Shown: positions 1-12,500 of the stretch, one piece after another
How positions within the stretch are numbered: position 1 is the stretch's first letter
Layout of the letters: each line of letters begins with the position of its first letter
Source: Pyrenopolyporus hunteri
Lineage: Eukaryota > Ascomycota > Sordariomycetes > Xylariales > Hypoxylaceae
DNA: 64,000 nt
Direction of reading: 5' to 3'
Assembly (NCBI GenBank): GCA_902806595.1
Contig: CADCXC010000038.1
Location: 2,356,001-2,420,000 of the forward strand
Translations under genes and position numbers: made by a program
Notes under the pieces: generated by a model
Seen by the model: only the letters and a program-made list of their open reading frames with translations
Told to the model about the DNA's origin: nothing
Databases searched by the model: none

Positions 1-50
1 AGCGTAGCGGCAGTAGTTGCGAGGAAGCCAACCCGTAACCAAAGAGGATC

Positions 51-421
51 ATGGATCAGACCCGAGCGTCCAGAATGACCACCGGAGGACGTCTCAGCGT
101 GTAAGTGTTGCCCCCCCTCCCCATCTCACACTCCGGCATCACCAAACTCTATCCGCTATCCAAGCGAATCGAATCCCCTCGTCGTCTTATACACAAGAAC
201 CCCTCCAATCCCCAAGCAAAACTAACCTGACCTTCAACTAACCCATGCTCCGCAGTGCCCGTCGTCCAGGCCTCGCCCTAGCCGCCGTTGCAGCAGCCGG
301 AATCGGGGTCGCCGTCCAGTACAGGCGCTCCGCCCTGACCCGCAACGAGCTCGCGCAGAAGAACTCGCCCGAGAACCCGAATTTCTACGTCAGCGTTGAC
401 CGGAGTGGCGGCGGTATCTAG
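51..421 (+). CDS. Small predicted membrane protein, 71 aa, two exons
   Basis: I do not recognise this protein. Exon 1 is 51-100 and exon 2 is 256-421; the 155-nt intron has a GTAAGT donor, a CTAAC-like branch site near 218 and a CGCAG acceptor. The phase fits: GT from exon 1 plus T from exon 2 gives Val. The start at 51 follows an in-frame stop at 36-38; a second in-frame ATG at 75 is possible. The product has a short basic N-terminus, one Ala/Gly/Val-rich hydrophobic segment (about residues 21-36, LALAAVAAAGIGVAV) followed by YRR, then a polar tail ending SGGGI. That layout suits a single-pass protein, possibly of an organelle membrane, which is inference. The splice phase, hydrophobic helix and clean stop are what support it as a gene. 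Confidence 0.6.
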
Positions 422-1065
422 ACCCCTTCAGGCGGAGGACTAGAATATATGACTTTAGTGACGTGACGGCTACACCGGAGGGGACAAAAAGGTTGGGAGA
501 GGAGGGAAATTAACGACGGGGTGTTAATTCGGAATTTCATGAATTGGATCCTATCTAAAGGGGTTTAGGTTCCATACCTACCTACCTAGGTAGGCTTTAT
601 CTGTGTACGCATGGGATAGGTTATGAACGGCCGTCGTTTTCTCTTTCTGTCAAGGCGTGGCCAAGCACACAATTGGGTATATTCGTGAAAGACAGACAGA
701 AATATTGGATAGGTACCTAAGGAGAAAAGAGAAATGAATGCATTTTAAACGGATCTAGAAACCTTTATTATGAATAATGCTCAGCTGTCTGACACACAAA
801 CCAGTTCTACTTGATAGTATAAGCTGCCCTTCAGCATATCGTGAACCAAATCAGACGCATCCGATAGGTATATGCTCTCAAACGCCTTGATGATATCGTA
901 CCAAAGAAGGGAAAAAAAGGAGATAAATAACTCGGGCCATTTTACCATTGCCTTTCAAGCCTGTGAGCAAACCAAAAACACCAAAATGCACGCATGACCC
1001 ATATATAGATGACGAGGGTCAACCCAAGTTAGAAGAATGCGGGCAAGACAAATAGGGCATACCGC
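422..1065. other. Convergent spacer between the small gene and YVC1
   Basis: This stretch lies between the 3' ends of a plus- and a minus-strand gene. It holds a perfect CCTA/TAGG palindrome around 575-594 and otherwise AT-leaning 3'-UTR-like sequence. I see no gene. Confidence 0.6.
575..594. repeat. CCTA/TAGG palindrome
   Basis: Three CCTA units run into CCTAGG and TAGG, forming a self-complementary tract. The same motif recurs in most long intergenic stretches of this window and is absent from the coding exons. Confidence 0.8.
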
Positions 1066-4000
1066 TTAAAACGAACTCCCCCTTCTGCCCAAGCCCTTTT
1101 CCTGTTTCCCATCATCATCTAGAGTTTCCGCAACTTCCTTGCCCTTTCCCTTAGACCGCCGACTCCTCGGAATACCAGCTCCCAAGCTACCCTTTTGCCC
1201 TTTACCACTCCCAGGCCGGCTTCCCTCGCTATTAGTCTTCCTTTCATGCTTCCTCTTGTTACTAGAAAGCATATCGCCGCTCGTATTGGTCTTCCAACTA
1301 CCGTCATCGCCCGAATTCTGCGCCGTAGACACCGTACTTCGCAAGACTCGCATTTCTTTGACCACGTCCGCAAACCCCTCCTCTAACGTCTTCATCCTAG
1401 CCAGAACTAATCGACTCATCCTATCCGCATCTTCACGATCCTGGTTCCCGCGGTTCGGCACTTTTAATTGGCCCGTGGCCATGGCCATTTGCGTTGCGAA
1501 AGACGACGGCACGGCGCCATATTCATTTTGCGCATCTAGTCCCATATCGGAGTTAATGTCCGCGTCGACGGAAGAAAGCCGTCGGGCTCTGGGGTTAGCA
1601 TTAAGAAGCGCTGTGCGGTTGGGTGCCGATCTTATGGGGATCGGTTTTGGACGAACTGTGACGGGAGGCCCATGTTGCGTCTTTTGTGGGGAGCGTGTAC
1701 CGCTTGGCGCCGGCAAATCTAGAGTTGTAGCTAGCCGGTTCGTTCTCGGTCGAGGACGAACCCCCGATTGCTCCTCGGGAATCGAGGACGGGCTCGTTCC
1801 AGGACGACTAGGCTCCTGGGGGGCATAGAGAATCGTATTTGTAGAGAGTGTTCGACTGTGGAGGCCTTGACGACGGGATAGATTGTTAGCTTTGGGTGAT
1901 GTAGCAGTAGCCATCTGGTGGCGTGAGGGAGAATCCAGCGACGAGGCTAAGGACTCGCGTTGCAATTTTGAAGGGGTCGTAAAATAATCCTCATGTCCCT
2001 GCCCGTTAACCTTGCTGCCGCGGCGACCTGCTGCCGCTACCCCCTCTTCTTCATCTTCGTCGTTCGTTACGAATTCATCATCGCCGTCCGCCTCCGTCTG
2101 ATCCTTGTATCGTTCCTGTTGTTCAACGATCTGACCATTCAGTTCCCTGATATCGGAGACAGGAAAGGCGTGGTTTGATACAAGGTCTGCAGGATCGCTC
2201 GCGGCCGATCGAACATCAGAGACGTGCCTAAACCTCTTAGGTAAATCACGATTCATGCTCATCCGCCGCTGCGAAAAGCTTGGGCGGCTATCAATTGTAG
2301 GCCAATGCGAGAGGCGTTCACCGATCTCGTCATTTTGGTCCATCCAGTTCCTTATAGCCGTCTGCGTCTTCCTCCTTTCTTGCCTTCTCTGACTCCGTAT
2401 TGTGCTAGCATCAGGTGGTCGGCGAAATACCTCGTCCAAGGCACGGTCTTTTTGGAACCCAGCGACCGATTCCTCACGTGTTCGCATACTTGGGCTGAAC
2501 AGGGTCATTGCTCTCTCGGCGGGGTCATTTAATGATATTCCTCTCCCCCTACGGCGCCCACGGTTTTCGACCAGATCTGTCGGCTCGTAAATCGACGGCG
2601 CGAGCAAGTACTTCTCGTAGAGGAATATGCAGAACAGAAGAGGAAAATGTGTGACCTTAATAACCATACGGTTCAGAATCACAAACTGCCTTATTGGCAT
2701 GACGTATCGCAATGGCATCAGTACCCATGCAAAGATATTTCCCGGTGCAATGTAAGAAAACAATGCGTCATTTTTCACCATGGAGATAGTATTGATCGCA
2801 AACAAGAACCTATGCTGAGGTTAATAGATGAGTAGACGCCAGGATAGAAATAGCCACATACTGGTGCTCCTCATTTGCGTTCGAGGCGATCGCCATGAAG
2901 GAGTTTGTGAGTACTGTTATCAGAATTGTCCTATCCCATGTCAGCATAGTATTTTTCTTGTGGCATAGGAGAACTTACATAACGAGAAAATGACACATGA
3001 TGAGGAAGACCACAAGCAACGTTCTACCAAGAAAGGTATACTCCGGCCATCTGGAAATCTTGGTTAGTTGATTCCGTCTCAGAAAACGCAAGATAATACC
3101 GGACGTACACATCCCACGCAGCTGGCGTGAATCCCATTAGAATCTGAAAGATCTTGTAAGCCACCTCAGGAGCATTATTCTGGTTGCTAGAAAGCGTGAA
3201 GAATACGAAGAATCCGGAACAGCTAATGAGTACTAGTATGAACACGGCGGCAAGATCCACCGCCATGAGCCGAAAGGCAATGAGCAGCTGTGAAAAGTAT
3301 CGATAGTGATCTAACACACTGAAGATACGCGGTAACAAGAGGATCGCGTTTGCCGCCAGGACATCATATGCCATCTCATTCCAATGATGAGGGTCCACGA
3401 CGAAGACACCGTATACTCTCATGCAGTAATAAACGATCAGAAGCACCAATATACCGAGATCGAATATGTTCCAGAAGCTCATGATATACAGGGAAAAGCC
3501 CTGCTCATTGAAGCCCACAACCTCATCGAGCATGAACCCGGCACTCCAAAACCAGAAAATCAGTTCTAGTTCGGTGATACGACTAGAACGCTGTATCAGG
3601 ACCGCGAGAAACAGACATATCAAGGCAAGTAGAGAGCACGTGGATAGAAATTGCCTATAGCGCGGAACACGGAGACGAGACAACTTCAGAGGGGAAGCCT
3701 GGCGCGGGTCGTATAGGTTGACTGTTCGACGAACAGGAATTGCGTGTAGTGGCAGCTGAGACTGCTGCTCTTTGCCAGGCTGATGGCCTAGGAGTGGCGT
3801 TCGGACGCCGACAGGGCCATTTCGGCCGTTTCCACCCGAGTTTATAGGCACGGCCGGCACACGATGAAGGTTATCTTGAGACGAATAGAAGCTGATCGCG
3901 CCATTCCAAATTGCCTCGAGTTGCTGGACAACAAGAGGATGTGCTAAGAAATGCTTGGCGGACGCACGGATGGCAACCTCGAGCGTCGAGGACCGAGCTA

Positions 4001-4811
4001 TAGTCGGGCGAGCTTTGCCGTCCGGGGACTTCGTATAAGGAGAGGTCGGTGACTCGGGGGCTCCTTGAAGTGGGTAGAAGTCATACGACAAAGCATCAAT
4101 AAGCTCCCTGGTACTGTATTCCTTCAATAACTTGATGGCCAAAAGCTCGCAGACCCTCGCTCGCGTGATACTAGTCCCTGCATTACCCGGGTACAGCTGT
4201 CCCTCCTTCGCAAATTGCAGACAGTTCGCCATTAAAGCGTACAACGTTACGCGACTAAAATGTTGAGTTCGAATCTGCTGTTGCATGGGCTTTATGAGGA
4301 ATTGGGAAACTTGGGGTGATCGAATTTGGTCCCATGTTAATGTAGTTTCGGTCCGCGTTTGGACGATGATTCTGATAGCATGAACGACGTTATAAACGGG
4401 AATAGAATCTAGATAGTCGAATAACGTGTGAGCTCGTAATCCCGCCGATAGAATTACACATCGGCACAAAGCGAACATAAACTCACCAAGGTAGCTAGCA
4501 GAAAAGAGGGGTATGAGAGAAGCTGAATTCCTACGCGCATTCGTCTCCTGAAAAGGCCGGTTCAGTCGATGCCCGGACGGTCCACCATCCTGGCCGAAGT
4601 CATCTTCGTCTTCCTCCTCATCCTCGTCCTCGTCCTCGTCGCCCTCGGTGAAATCGGCAGTGGCATGTCGTTGCTGGCTGTAATCACGGCTGGTCACATC
4701 GAATGAGGGTGCATTCGGAGCTGAATCGAAAGGACGCGCCGAATCCACGCGTTGGGTGGCATGTCTTGGTCGCAGCAGCGAAGACAGCATCTCCTTCGCG
4801 GGAGGAACCAT
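1066..4811 (-). CDS. YVC1: Vacuolar TRP-like cation channel, Yvc1 family, 1172 aa
   Basis: Members of this family release Ca2+ from the fungal vacuole; the assignment rests on overall resemblance to filamentous-fungal Yvc1 proteins. Exons in transcript order are 4811-4487, 4408-3100, 3050-2979, 2930-2862 and 2809-1066 (3519 nt, phase-consistent). Residues 1-108 include an acidic Asp/Glu tract. Conserved soluble motifs follow (SIPVYNVVHAIRIIVQTRTE, STRELIDALSYDFYPLQG). Hydrophobic helices lie at about 360-380, 385-400, 421-441, 454-478, 484-514 and 548-580, with the pore region before the last, which ends in TILITVLTNSFMAIA. A long polar, Arg/Ser/Pro-rich tail fills about 620-1172. Yeast Yvc1 is much shorter (about 675 aa); the extra length is mainly this tail. 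Intron 1 (4409-4486) has no stop and is a multiple of three. The gene is divergent from the next stretch and its 3' end faces the small gene on the left. Confidence 0.92.
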
Positions 4812-7800
4812 TGTTATCTCTAGTTCCCCCTACCTCCGCGGCGGCGGCTAGGAAAGATACAAATGCATTGAGGAATGGTACGGGGACAATTATTCGAATC
4901 GTCGTCCGGCCTCGTTCGTTCAATCGTACATGTGCGTAACGCAGCACAAGAAGTTGACCGCAATGCACGGACACACAAGCCAACAGGACAAGGAGCAAAG
5001 GGAAGAAAAGGGCGATGAGGGCGCTGCAAAGATCTCGAGTAGCCTTGCTAGTGTTGACATGGACATTACCAGTGACATGGACTATCCACCCAGGCTAGCG
5101 GTCCGGGGTTTTTGTTTCTCGATGCTAGAAGCAGGGATACAGGAGGTAGATACACACATGCGGTATCTTAGGTGGAACCGTCGATTACTGCGTGAAAGAG
5201 GCGCTGGTAGCTAGTACACACCATCACGAAGGACGAATGACACACCCACTTGAATGGGTCTACTAAAAGTCAGGCGTAACGGGTAACGGTTATGTAGAAT
5301 CACGTATGTGTATGCCCAGCTGACACGGACGCGAAAAGTGCGTTATAGAGCAACAGGAATTCCATGACGAAATCCCAGTCTGCAAATGCCAGGCAGATTG
5401 GGGATTTCGAAAGAAGCGACCTGGGAATGGGAAGGAATTTGAAGTGGGTTCAATTGAGGAAAAAGAAGACGAGAGCATGTAGAGAGACGAGGGCAGAGAC
5501 GAGGGTAGGCTGGGCTTGGTCGAGGTAGTTAGCTGCTTGGGGTGTTCAGGTAATGCACCTCCCTCTCTCCCTCCTCAGCTTCTTCGCTTGCAGGAAGCTA
5601 CGTCCAGCATGCATACCTATTGTTGCATCATGGGATGATGGTGATGTATTGTACATGCCTATATTGCCCTAGGTTGGGTAGGTAGGTACTTTGCCTTACA
5701 TACAGTAGCTTACTTAGTTAGAAGTACAGCCGATCCTTGAATCTCGCATAGGGGGCGGGATTCGAAACTACTGCTTTAGGCCACTCTGCATCATTAAAAT
5801 GGCAGGCAATTGGCTGCTATCGCAAAAGGGCTCCTTTATAGATTAACTCCGCATACCACCCGGCTCATACCTGCATACCTCCTACATACTCCTACACACA
5901 TACAACATGCACCTAGGCACAAGGAGGTATCCAAGACGCCATACATAGCACATTAGGAGGCGCCTAGTATACATATTTCCTCACACCGCTCGCTCTCAAG
6001 CTCCAATCATCTCATCTCACATCCTATCTCACGTCGATATAAGCTCACTTCCTTCGGTCATATCCAACCACGGTTATCCTCCGTAGTACGACTTGCGCTC
6101 TGGATGATCGATCTGCAGGCTTGCCCACCTGTCTACCTTACATGCACCCATGGATGTATGTAGGAGACCCCGATGGAGCGTCCCGCATGGTTGGCAAAGC
6201 CTGCTCATTGGCTATGCTGCCATCCGGGTAGTCTGAGCCTCTAGGTGAGGTGCCTCACCACGCCGATCGGCAAAAGATAGGTATCTTCGTGACCCACCAT
6301 CACAGCGCGAGCTTACGTACTCCTCGGAGCTACCGTAAGAGTGAATGCATTCTTCAGCTACCGTTTTCTCGAAAAAATTTCTAAACGAGCAAAAGTATTA
6401 TGTCTTGATAATAATAAGTAGGAGAGCCTTAGTCGTAATATAAAACACGCCTGGACCAGCATATATAACATCTACATCTACTTACCTACCAAATCTCATA
6501 CACTACCTACCTACCTAGGTTAGGGAGGTAAGTGAAGCAGGGTTGATACCCACCTGTCTCAAGCCTCTCAGACGCAGCGCGCTGCCTCCAAAGGTCGGTC
6601 GATGGGTATGCAATTTTCTTTTCTGTTTCGGTGCCCTCATTGGGCAAAACAATTGCAGTACCCGCCCCCTAAAGGGAATTATACGTACCTATATGCTAAG
6701 GTATAAGCACGCCTTAGCATGTCGTACCACTGGGTCTCACCGGCGAGAACCTTCTATCTCCTCTCTCGTCCCTCCAGTTGAGATATTCACCGCTCCATCA
6801 AAAGTCCTTGAGTCTAGCATTTCCGATTAGTACACTTCTGAGGTTACACTCATCTAGCCTGAAATAGCCGGTAAGGGCACATGACGAACATACTGCCCTT
6901 ATATCAAAACCCCTATAATACGTCTTTTACCCCACGTTCTCAAGGCGCTAGGATTCTGGATCGTGCGAATTGCATGCATGTGATATGTGCATACGTACAA
7001 AATCAAGCTCCGCGGGGTGAAAACCCCTTGAAGTGGGGTTTTACTAAATCTCCCTCATGATTTTAAGTTGCACTCTCACGTTGGAACAGAAATCAGTTTC
7101 TTGATATGGGTAAGAAGAGAACATGTAGATTATATCTTGAAGTGCTTCTATATAACGCATCATTAGCCGCGGACATCGGAATTTTATATGAGCTAAGACG
7201 TTACCACCTTAGGTACCTAGTTGATGGGTACTTAGGTAGGTACCTAGGCAATAACTTGATTCAGTCTTACTCACGCCTAGATTTAATAAATCCCATTGTT
7301 ATAGCATTCTAGCCCAAGCATAGACAATCCAAGCAATCGTTATGTAGTGATATTCCGAGCCTTTCAAAATCTTGTACAGAAAGCGTATTATTCTCGAAAA
7401 CTAGCGAGCCTAGAATAGTAGTTACATACCTGTGTAGTAAGATCAAAAGATGCTGAGTCTATGTGGTTGGCGTCTGGAGACAACCCATGATTAATAGTAT
7501 AGTTAATTTGTATATAACCACACACGAAAGATGGATTCCAAACTATTAGAGGTATTTAGGCTCCCTTTAGAAATTGTACTAAGAGTATGAAAATAGTTCG
7601 TAAGGAAGTCAGCGCCTACATCTTCTATTAGAATATAAAGAAAATCATTTTAATACAATACAGGTCCCTAAATCATGCACGTCGGGAAATAATTGTGATT
7701 GACACTTGACAGAAGCACAGGTAATCAACTCGAATGTCTTATCCAAACAGCATGTTTTTTTCTCTCCGATATTCCGTTGCCTTTTCTCGGTAGGAGTGGC

Positions 7801-9599
7801 TGTATTACAATAATCGGTCTTGTGTTCGCGGGTAGGATTAGGTACTTGTTAGCATTGCCCCGCTAGGTGATAGCTAAAGCTATTACACCCGCCGTCGAGT
7901 TGTAAGCATTTGCGTAATAATAGGATATCGAATTTAATTACCTGCACCAGGTAATATACTGTAATCAATTTATCTACACGAGATAGAAGAGAGAAAAAAA
8001 GTTATGCTCAGACATATTTTCTCGAGGTATGGCGCGTTAGAATCCGCACACCTCTAACTTTTCTCAAAGTATTACCCGTCAATCTCAAGTTGGGTGGCCC
8101 ACCCACCCCTACGTGCCTCCTCAGTATAAAAGAAGCTTTCCAAATAGAATAAATTATGCTTTATTCGACCGAGCCACTATCTTTAATACCCTTATTATTA
8201 TTAGGTACTTTGGTCTCGAAGACGAAATCGGCCTCTTTATGACTAAGCAATCAACGGCGTAATATTTAGTGTGGTGTATGGAGTTCCTACCCCATTATGA
8301 ACACATGCGGTTGTGAAGCCCTTAACATATCGTGAGGTAAGGTAGTCGACGGACTATGCTCTTAAGCTCTCGGGTTTAAGAATTCGATAAAGAGCCTGAA
8401 ATTCTATATAGGTCCATGTGATCCATACTTACCTTAGGTACTTATGTATGACACTTAGCGTCCGGCATAGTTACTACGGGAATGAGCCAATCTATCCTCC
8501 TCTTCATAATAAACCGACAGTCCATTTGAAAAGGCACACAAGCAGAGCGATTATAACTTTAATAGTAATACAGTTTCAGCTTCACTCGCCACGCAATCTC
8601 CTCAGAGTCAAAATTTCAGCGTACTCCTGACTACTAGTTCTTCAGAATATATATTGACTTCAAATTAAAAAGTAAAAAGATTTAAAGCATACTCTCGAAG
8701 TAACGACACCAATAATTCCCATCGATAAAACTTAAAAAGGGAGGGGATAGCTTCTTATCTATATAAGTAGGTACCTCTGTATTGGGAGAAACTCCGATAA
8801 AACTACAATGCTTATCACTGTAACATCGTCAAAGACTTCAAGCTTTATATAAAGACGTAGGTTATTTTTAGCAGTCATATGCGGTCTCGATTCTTTTAGA
8901 GGGCCTATCAATAGCTGTTATTTATACGATAGCGTATTCATTGACGATTATGATGTATTCTTATGGTTGAATTAGATGGATGGAATATTGAACCTACCTA
9001 AACTCCCAGATACGCAGGTACCCAGATACTTGCGATCGGAGCCCGCATGTACGCACCCTCTTTTTAAGATCGAGTTTTGGGGGTTGCATGAACCGGTACT
9101 ACGTATAAAAGGCGGGATGTTCAGAACTCACGGGCCAGGTCCAGGTCCTGATCTATTAGTGCTTGATTCACCAGATTTGCAGCTGCTTGGACCCTATTGG
9201 ACTTCGAGGCGGGGCTCTTACGTAGCACCGCATTGCAATTGGCAGCCTCGCAAGCCACTTAGAGCGGGAGCTTGTGCATAGTACGAAATGGAAAGGACGA
9301 ACAAGAAAAAAATTTTGGTTTGTACAGATGAATTTTTTTTTTTCGGTGAAAGCAATTTTCACACTTCACCTACTTCCCTTCACAGTCCCCGTGCAATTTA
9401 CAGTTGCGTTTTACGACGATATGATATTTTGATCAGACTCCCACTTTGCGGCCTTGGAAAGCTCTGCCCCTGAGCTTCCCGATCGCTGCTTTTCGACAAG
9501 CCCCTGCCCCTCGCCCCCCCTTCTCTTCCATATTCCAAGCGGTTTCATCAAGATCAGTCCTCGACACCCCTCGTAGGCTTGTGCTCGAGGCGAGCCGAC
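4812..9599. other. Gene-free 4.8-kb intergenic stretch, AT-leaning in its right half
   Basis: This lies between the 5' ends of YVC1 (minus) and URA2 (plus), so both promoters are here. About 5.5-6.6 kb carries CCTA/TAGG motifs. From about 6,350 to 9,050 the DNA is AT-leaning and full of stops in all frames, with many TA dinucleotides. I see no exon with convincing splice phase. Short open frames of 60-100 codons occur and look fortuitous. A decayed, RIP-mutated repeat is possible but is not shown by reading alone. Confidence 0.5.
7229..7249. repeat. TAGG/CCTA palindromic tract
   Basis: TAGGTAGG joined to TACCTAGG gives an imperfect palindrome inside the AT-leaning gene-free stretch. It is the same dispersed motif found throughout the window's spacers. 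Confidence 0.6.
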
Positions 9600-12500
9600 A
9601 TGGCGGACCCAATCCACTACCAGCCCGCCTCTGCGCGGATTGTCAACGCAGAGGATGAAGGCCTTATGTGTCTTGATCTCGAGGATCAATCTTCCTACTT
9701 AGGCTATAGCTTTGGTGCGAAGAAGAGTATTGCCGGAGAACTAGTCTTCCAGACTGGTATGGTGGGGTACCCAGAATCGATAACAGATCCCTCGTATCGT
9801 GGCCAGATCCTCGTGATTACTTTCCCTCTCGTGGGAAACTATGGCGTGCCTTCGAGAGATGCAATGGACGAACTCCTTCATGACCGTCCCGCACACTTCG
9901 AGTCCTCCCAGATACACATCGCCGGTCTCGTCGTATCTTCCTACGCCGGCGAAGAGTTCTCGCACTTCCTAGCGGCCTCGTCCCTGGGAACGTGGCTAAA
10001 GGAGCAAGGAGTTCCTGCCATGTACGGCGTCGATACAAGGGCATTGACGGAACGTATCCGGCAGGAAGGTAGCATGTTGGGTCGAATGCTGCTTCAAAAG
10101 CACGATCTTGTAAACGGGGTCCCCAATGGCGTCAATGGCGCTGTGGCTCATCAGGCTAAAAAAGACTGGAAGCCCTACTTTGACGAAATTGATTGGGTCA
10201 ATCCCAATACGAAGAATCTTGTGGCGGAAGGTGAGTGCCCTAATACATAGACCATCAATGCCAATAAATATACTAACAGGTCCCTAGTCTCTATCAAAGA
10301 ACCCCAGCTCTATAAGCCGCACCCAGACTCGGCATTAAAACACCCCTCCGGACGCACGTGCCGTGTGCTCTGCTTGGATGTTGGCATGAAAAACAACCAA
10401 CTCAGATGTTTCTTAAAAAGAGGCGTCGAAGTGCTCGTGTGCCCCTGGAACCATGACTTTGCCCTCGGTGCAGGGTCCGATTATGATGGACTCTTCATCT
10501 CGAATGGGCCTGGTGATCCGGCTGTCATGCGCGAGCCTATAGAGCAAATCGCTAAAGCAATGGAGGCAAACCGGACGCCTGTTTTCGGTATTTGTCTCGG
10601 TCACCAACTTCTCGCTCAGGCCGCAGGCGCAAAGACTACCAAAATGAAGTTCGGTAACCGAGGACACAATATCCCTTGTACAAGCATGGTTACTGGAAAG
10701 TGCCATATTACTTCGCAGAATCACGGCTTTGCAGTCGACGCCAAGACACTACCAAACGAATGGAAAGAACTGTTTGTGAACGCCAATGACGGTAGCAACG
10801 AGGGTATCATGCATGTCAATAAGCCTTACTTCAGTGTACAGTTCCATCCCGAGAGTACACCCGGCCCCCGCGATACCGAGTTTCTCTTCGACGTTTTCAT
10901 CAACACGATCGTCAATTGTGCGAGGGACCCAAGTCTCTTAGATGCCCCGGTGAGCTTTCCAGGTGGGACTACCGAAGAGAATGAGCTTTTGCACCCGCGT
11001 GTCAATGTCAAGAAAATTCTCGTTCTCGGAAGTGGCGGGCTTAGCATCGGGCAGGCAGGTGAATTCGACTACTCTGGGAGCCAGGCAATCAAGGCGTTGA
11101 AGGAAGAAGGAATTTATACCGTCCTCATCAACCCTAACATTGCGACGATCCAGACCTCGAAGGGTCTCGCAGATAAGGTCTATTTCCTTCCCGTCACCGC
11201 CGAGTTTGTTCGCAAAGTCATTATTTACGAGCGACCGGACGCTATATACGTTACTTTCGGTGGCCAGACCGCCCTACAGGTCGGCATTCAACTCAAAGAT
11301 GAGTTCGAAGAGCTCGGCGTCAAGGTACTGGGTACCCCAATTGATACCATCATTACGACAGAAGATCGGGAGCTGTTCGCCCGGAGCATGGATTCAATTG
11401 GCGAAAAATGCGCTAAGTCCGCCTCTGCAAGCAGCGTAGATGAAGCGATGCGTGTCGTGCAGGATATTGGATTTCCTGTCATCGTCAGAGCTGCCTATGC
11501 TTTGGGCGGACTAGGTAGTGGGTTTGCCAACAACGAAGCTGAGCTCCTAGACCTCTGTAACAAGGCTCTGGCGGCAAGCCCGCAGGTTCTCATTGAGCGA
11601 AGCATGAAGGGCTGGAAAGAAATTGAGTACGAAGTCGTACGAGATGCCCAGGACAATTGCATCACCGTCTGCAACATGGAAAATTTCGATCCTCTTGGTA
11701 TCCATACAGGTGACTCTATTGTTGTGGCGCCATCGCAGACTCTGTCTGACGAGGATTACAACATGTTACGGACGACGGCAGTCAACGTCATCCGCCATCT
11801 AGGCGTGGTTGGCGAGTGTAATATCCAGTATGCCTTGAACCCTTTTTCGAAGGAGTATTGCATTATCGAAGTCAACGCAAGACTCTCGAGGTCGTCTGCA
11901 TTGGCGTCCAAGGCAACAGGCTATCCTCTTGCATTCATCGCCGCCAAATTAGGGCTTGGGATTCCGTTGAAGGAGATCAAAAACACTGTTACAAAGGTAA
12001 CTTGCGCTTGCTTTGAGCCGTCCTTGGATTACGTCGTTGTGAAGATGCCTCGGTGGGACTTGAAGAAGTTCACAAGGGTATCCACACAACTTGGTTCCTC
12101 GATGAAGAGCGTTGGTGAGGTGATGAGCATTGGAAGAACCTTCGAGGAAGCTATTCAGAAAGCAATTCGGGCCATTGACTTCCACAATCTCGGTTTTGGC
12201 GAGACTAAAGCGCTCATGTCGATTGATGACGAGCTACAAACTCCTTCCGATCAACGTCTCTTCGCCATCGCAAATGCTATGCACGCTGGATATTCCGTGG
12301 ACAGAATTTGGGAGCTGACTAAGATTGATAAATGGTTCTTGCACAAGCTGATGGGCCTGAGTCAATTCAGCAAGGAGATGGCCAAGTATACCACCGGTCA
12401 GATTTCCGAGCGTCCCGATCTACTTTTACAGAGTAAGCGACTCGGATTCAGCGATCGCCAACTAGCAAAATTTTGGGATTCCAACGAGCTAGCCGTGAGA

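Noticed and set aside
8976..9281. 101-codon frame upstream of URA2 as a regulatory leader peptide
   Set aside because: No conserved uORF is known for this gene, the start is not ATG-strong, and nothing shows that the region is transcribed.
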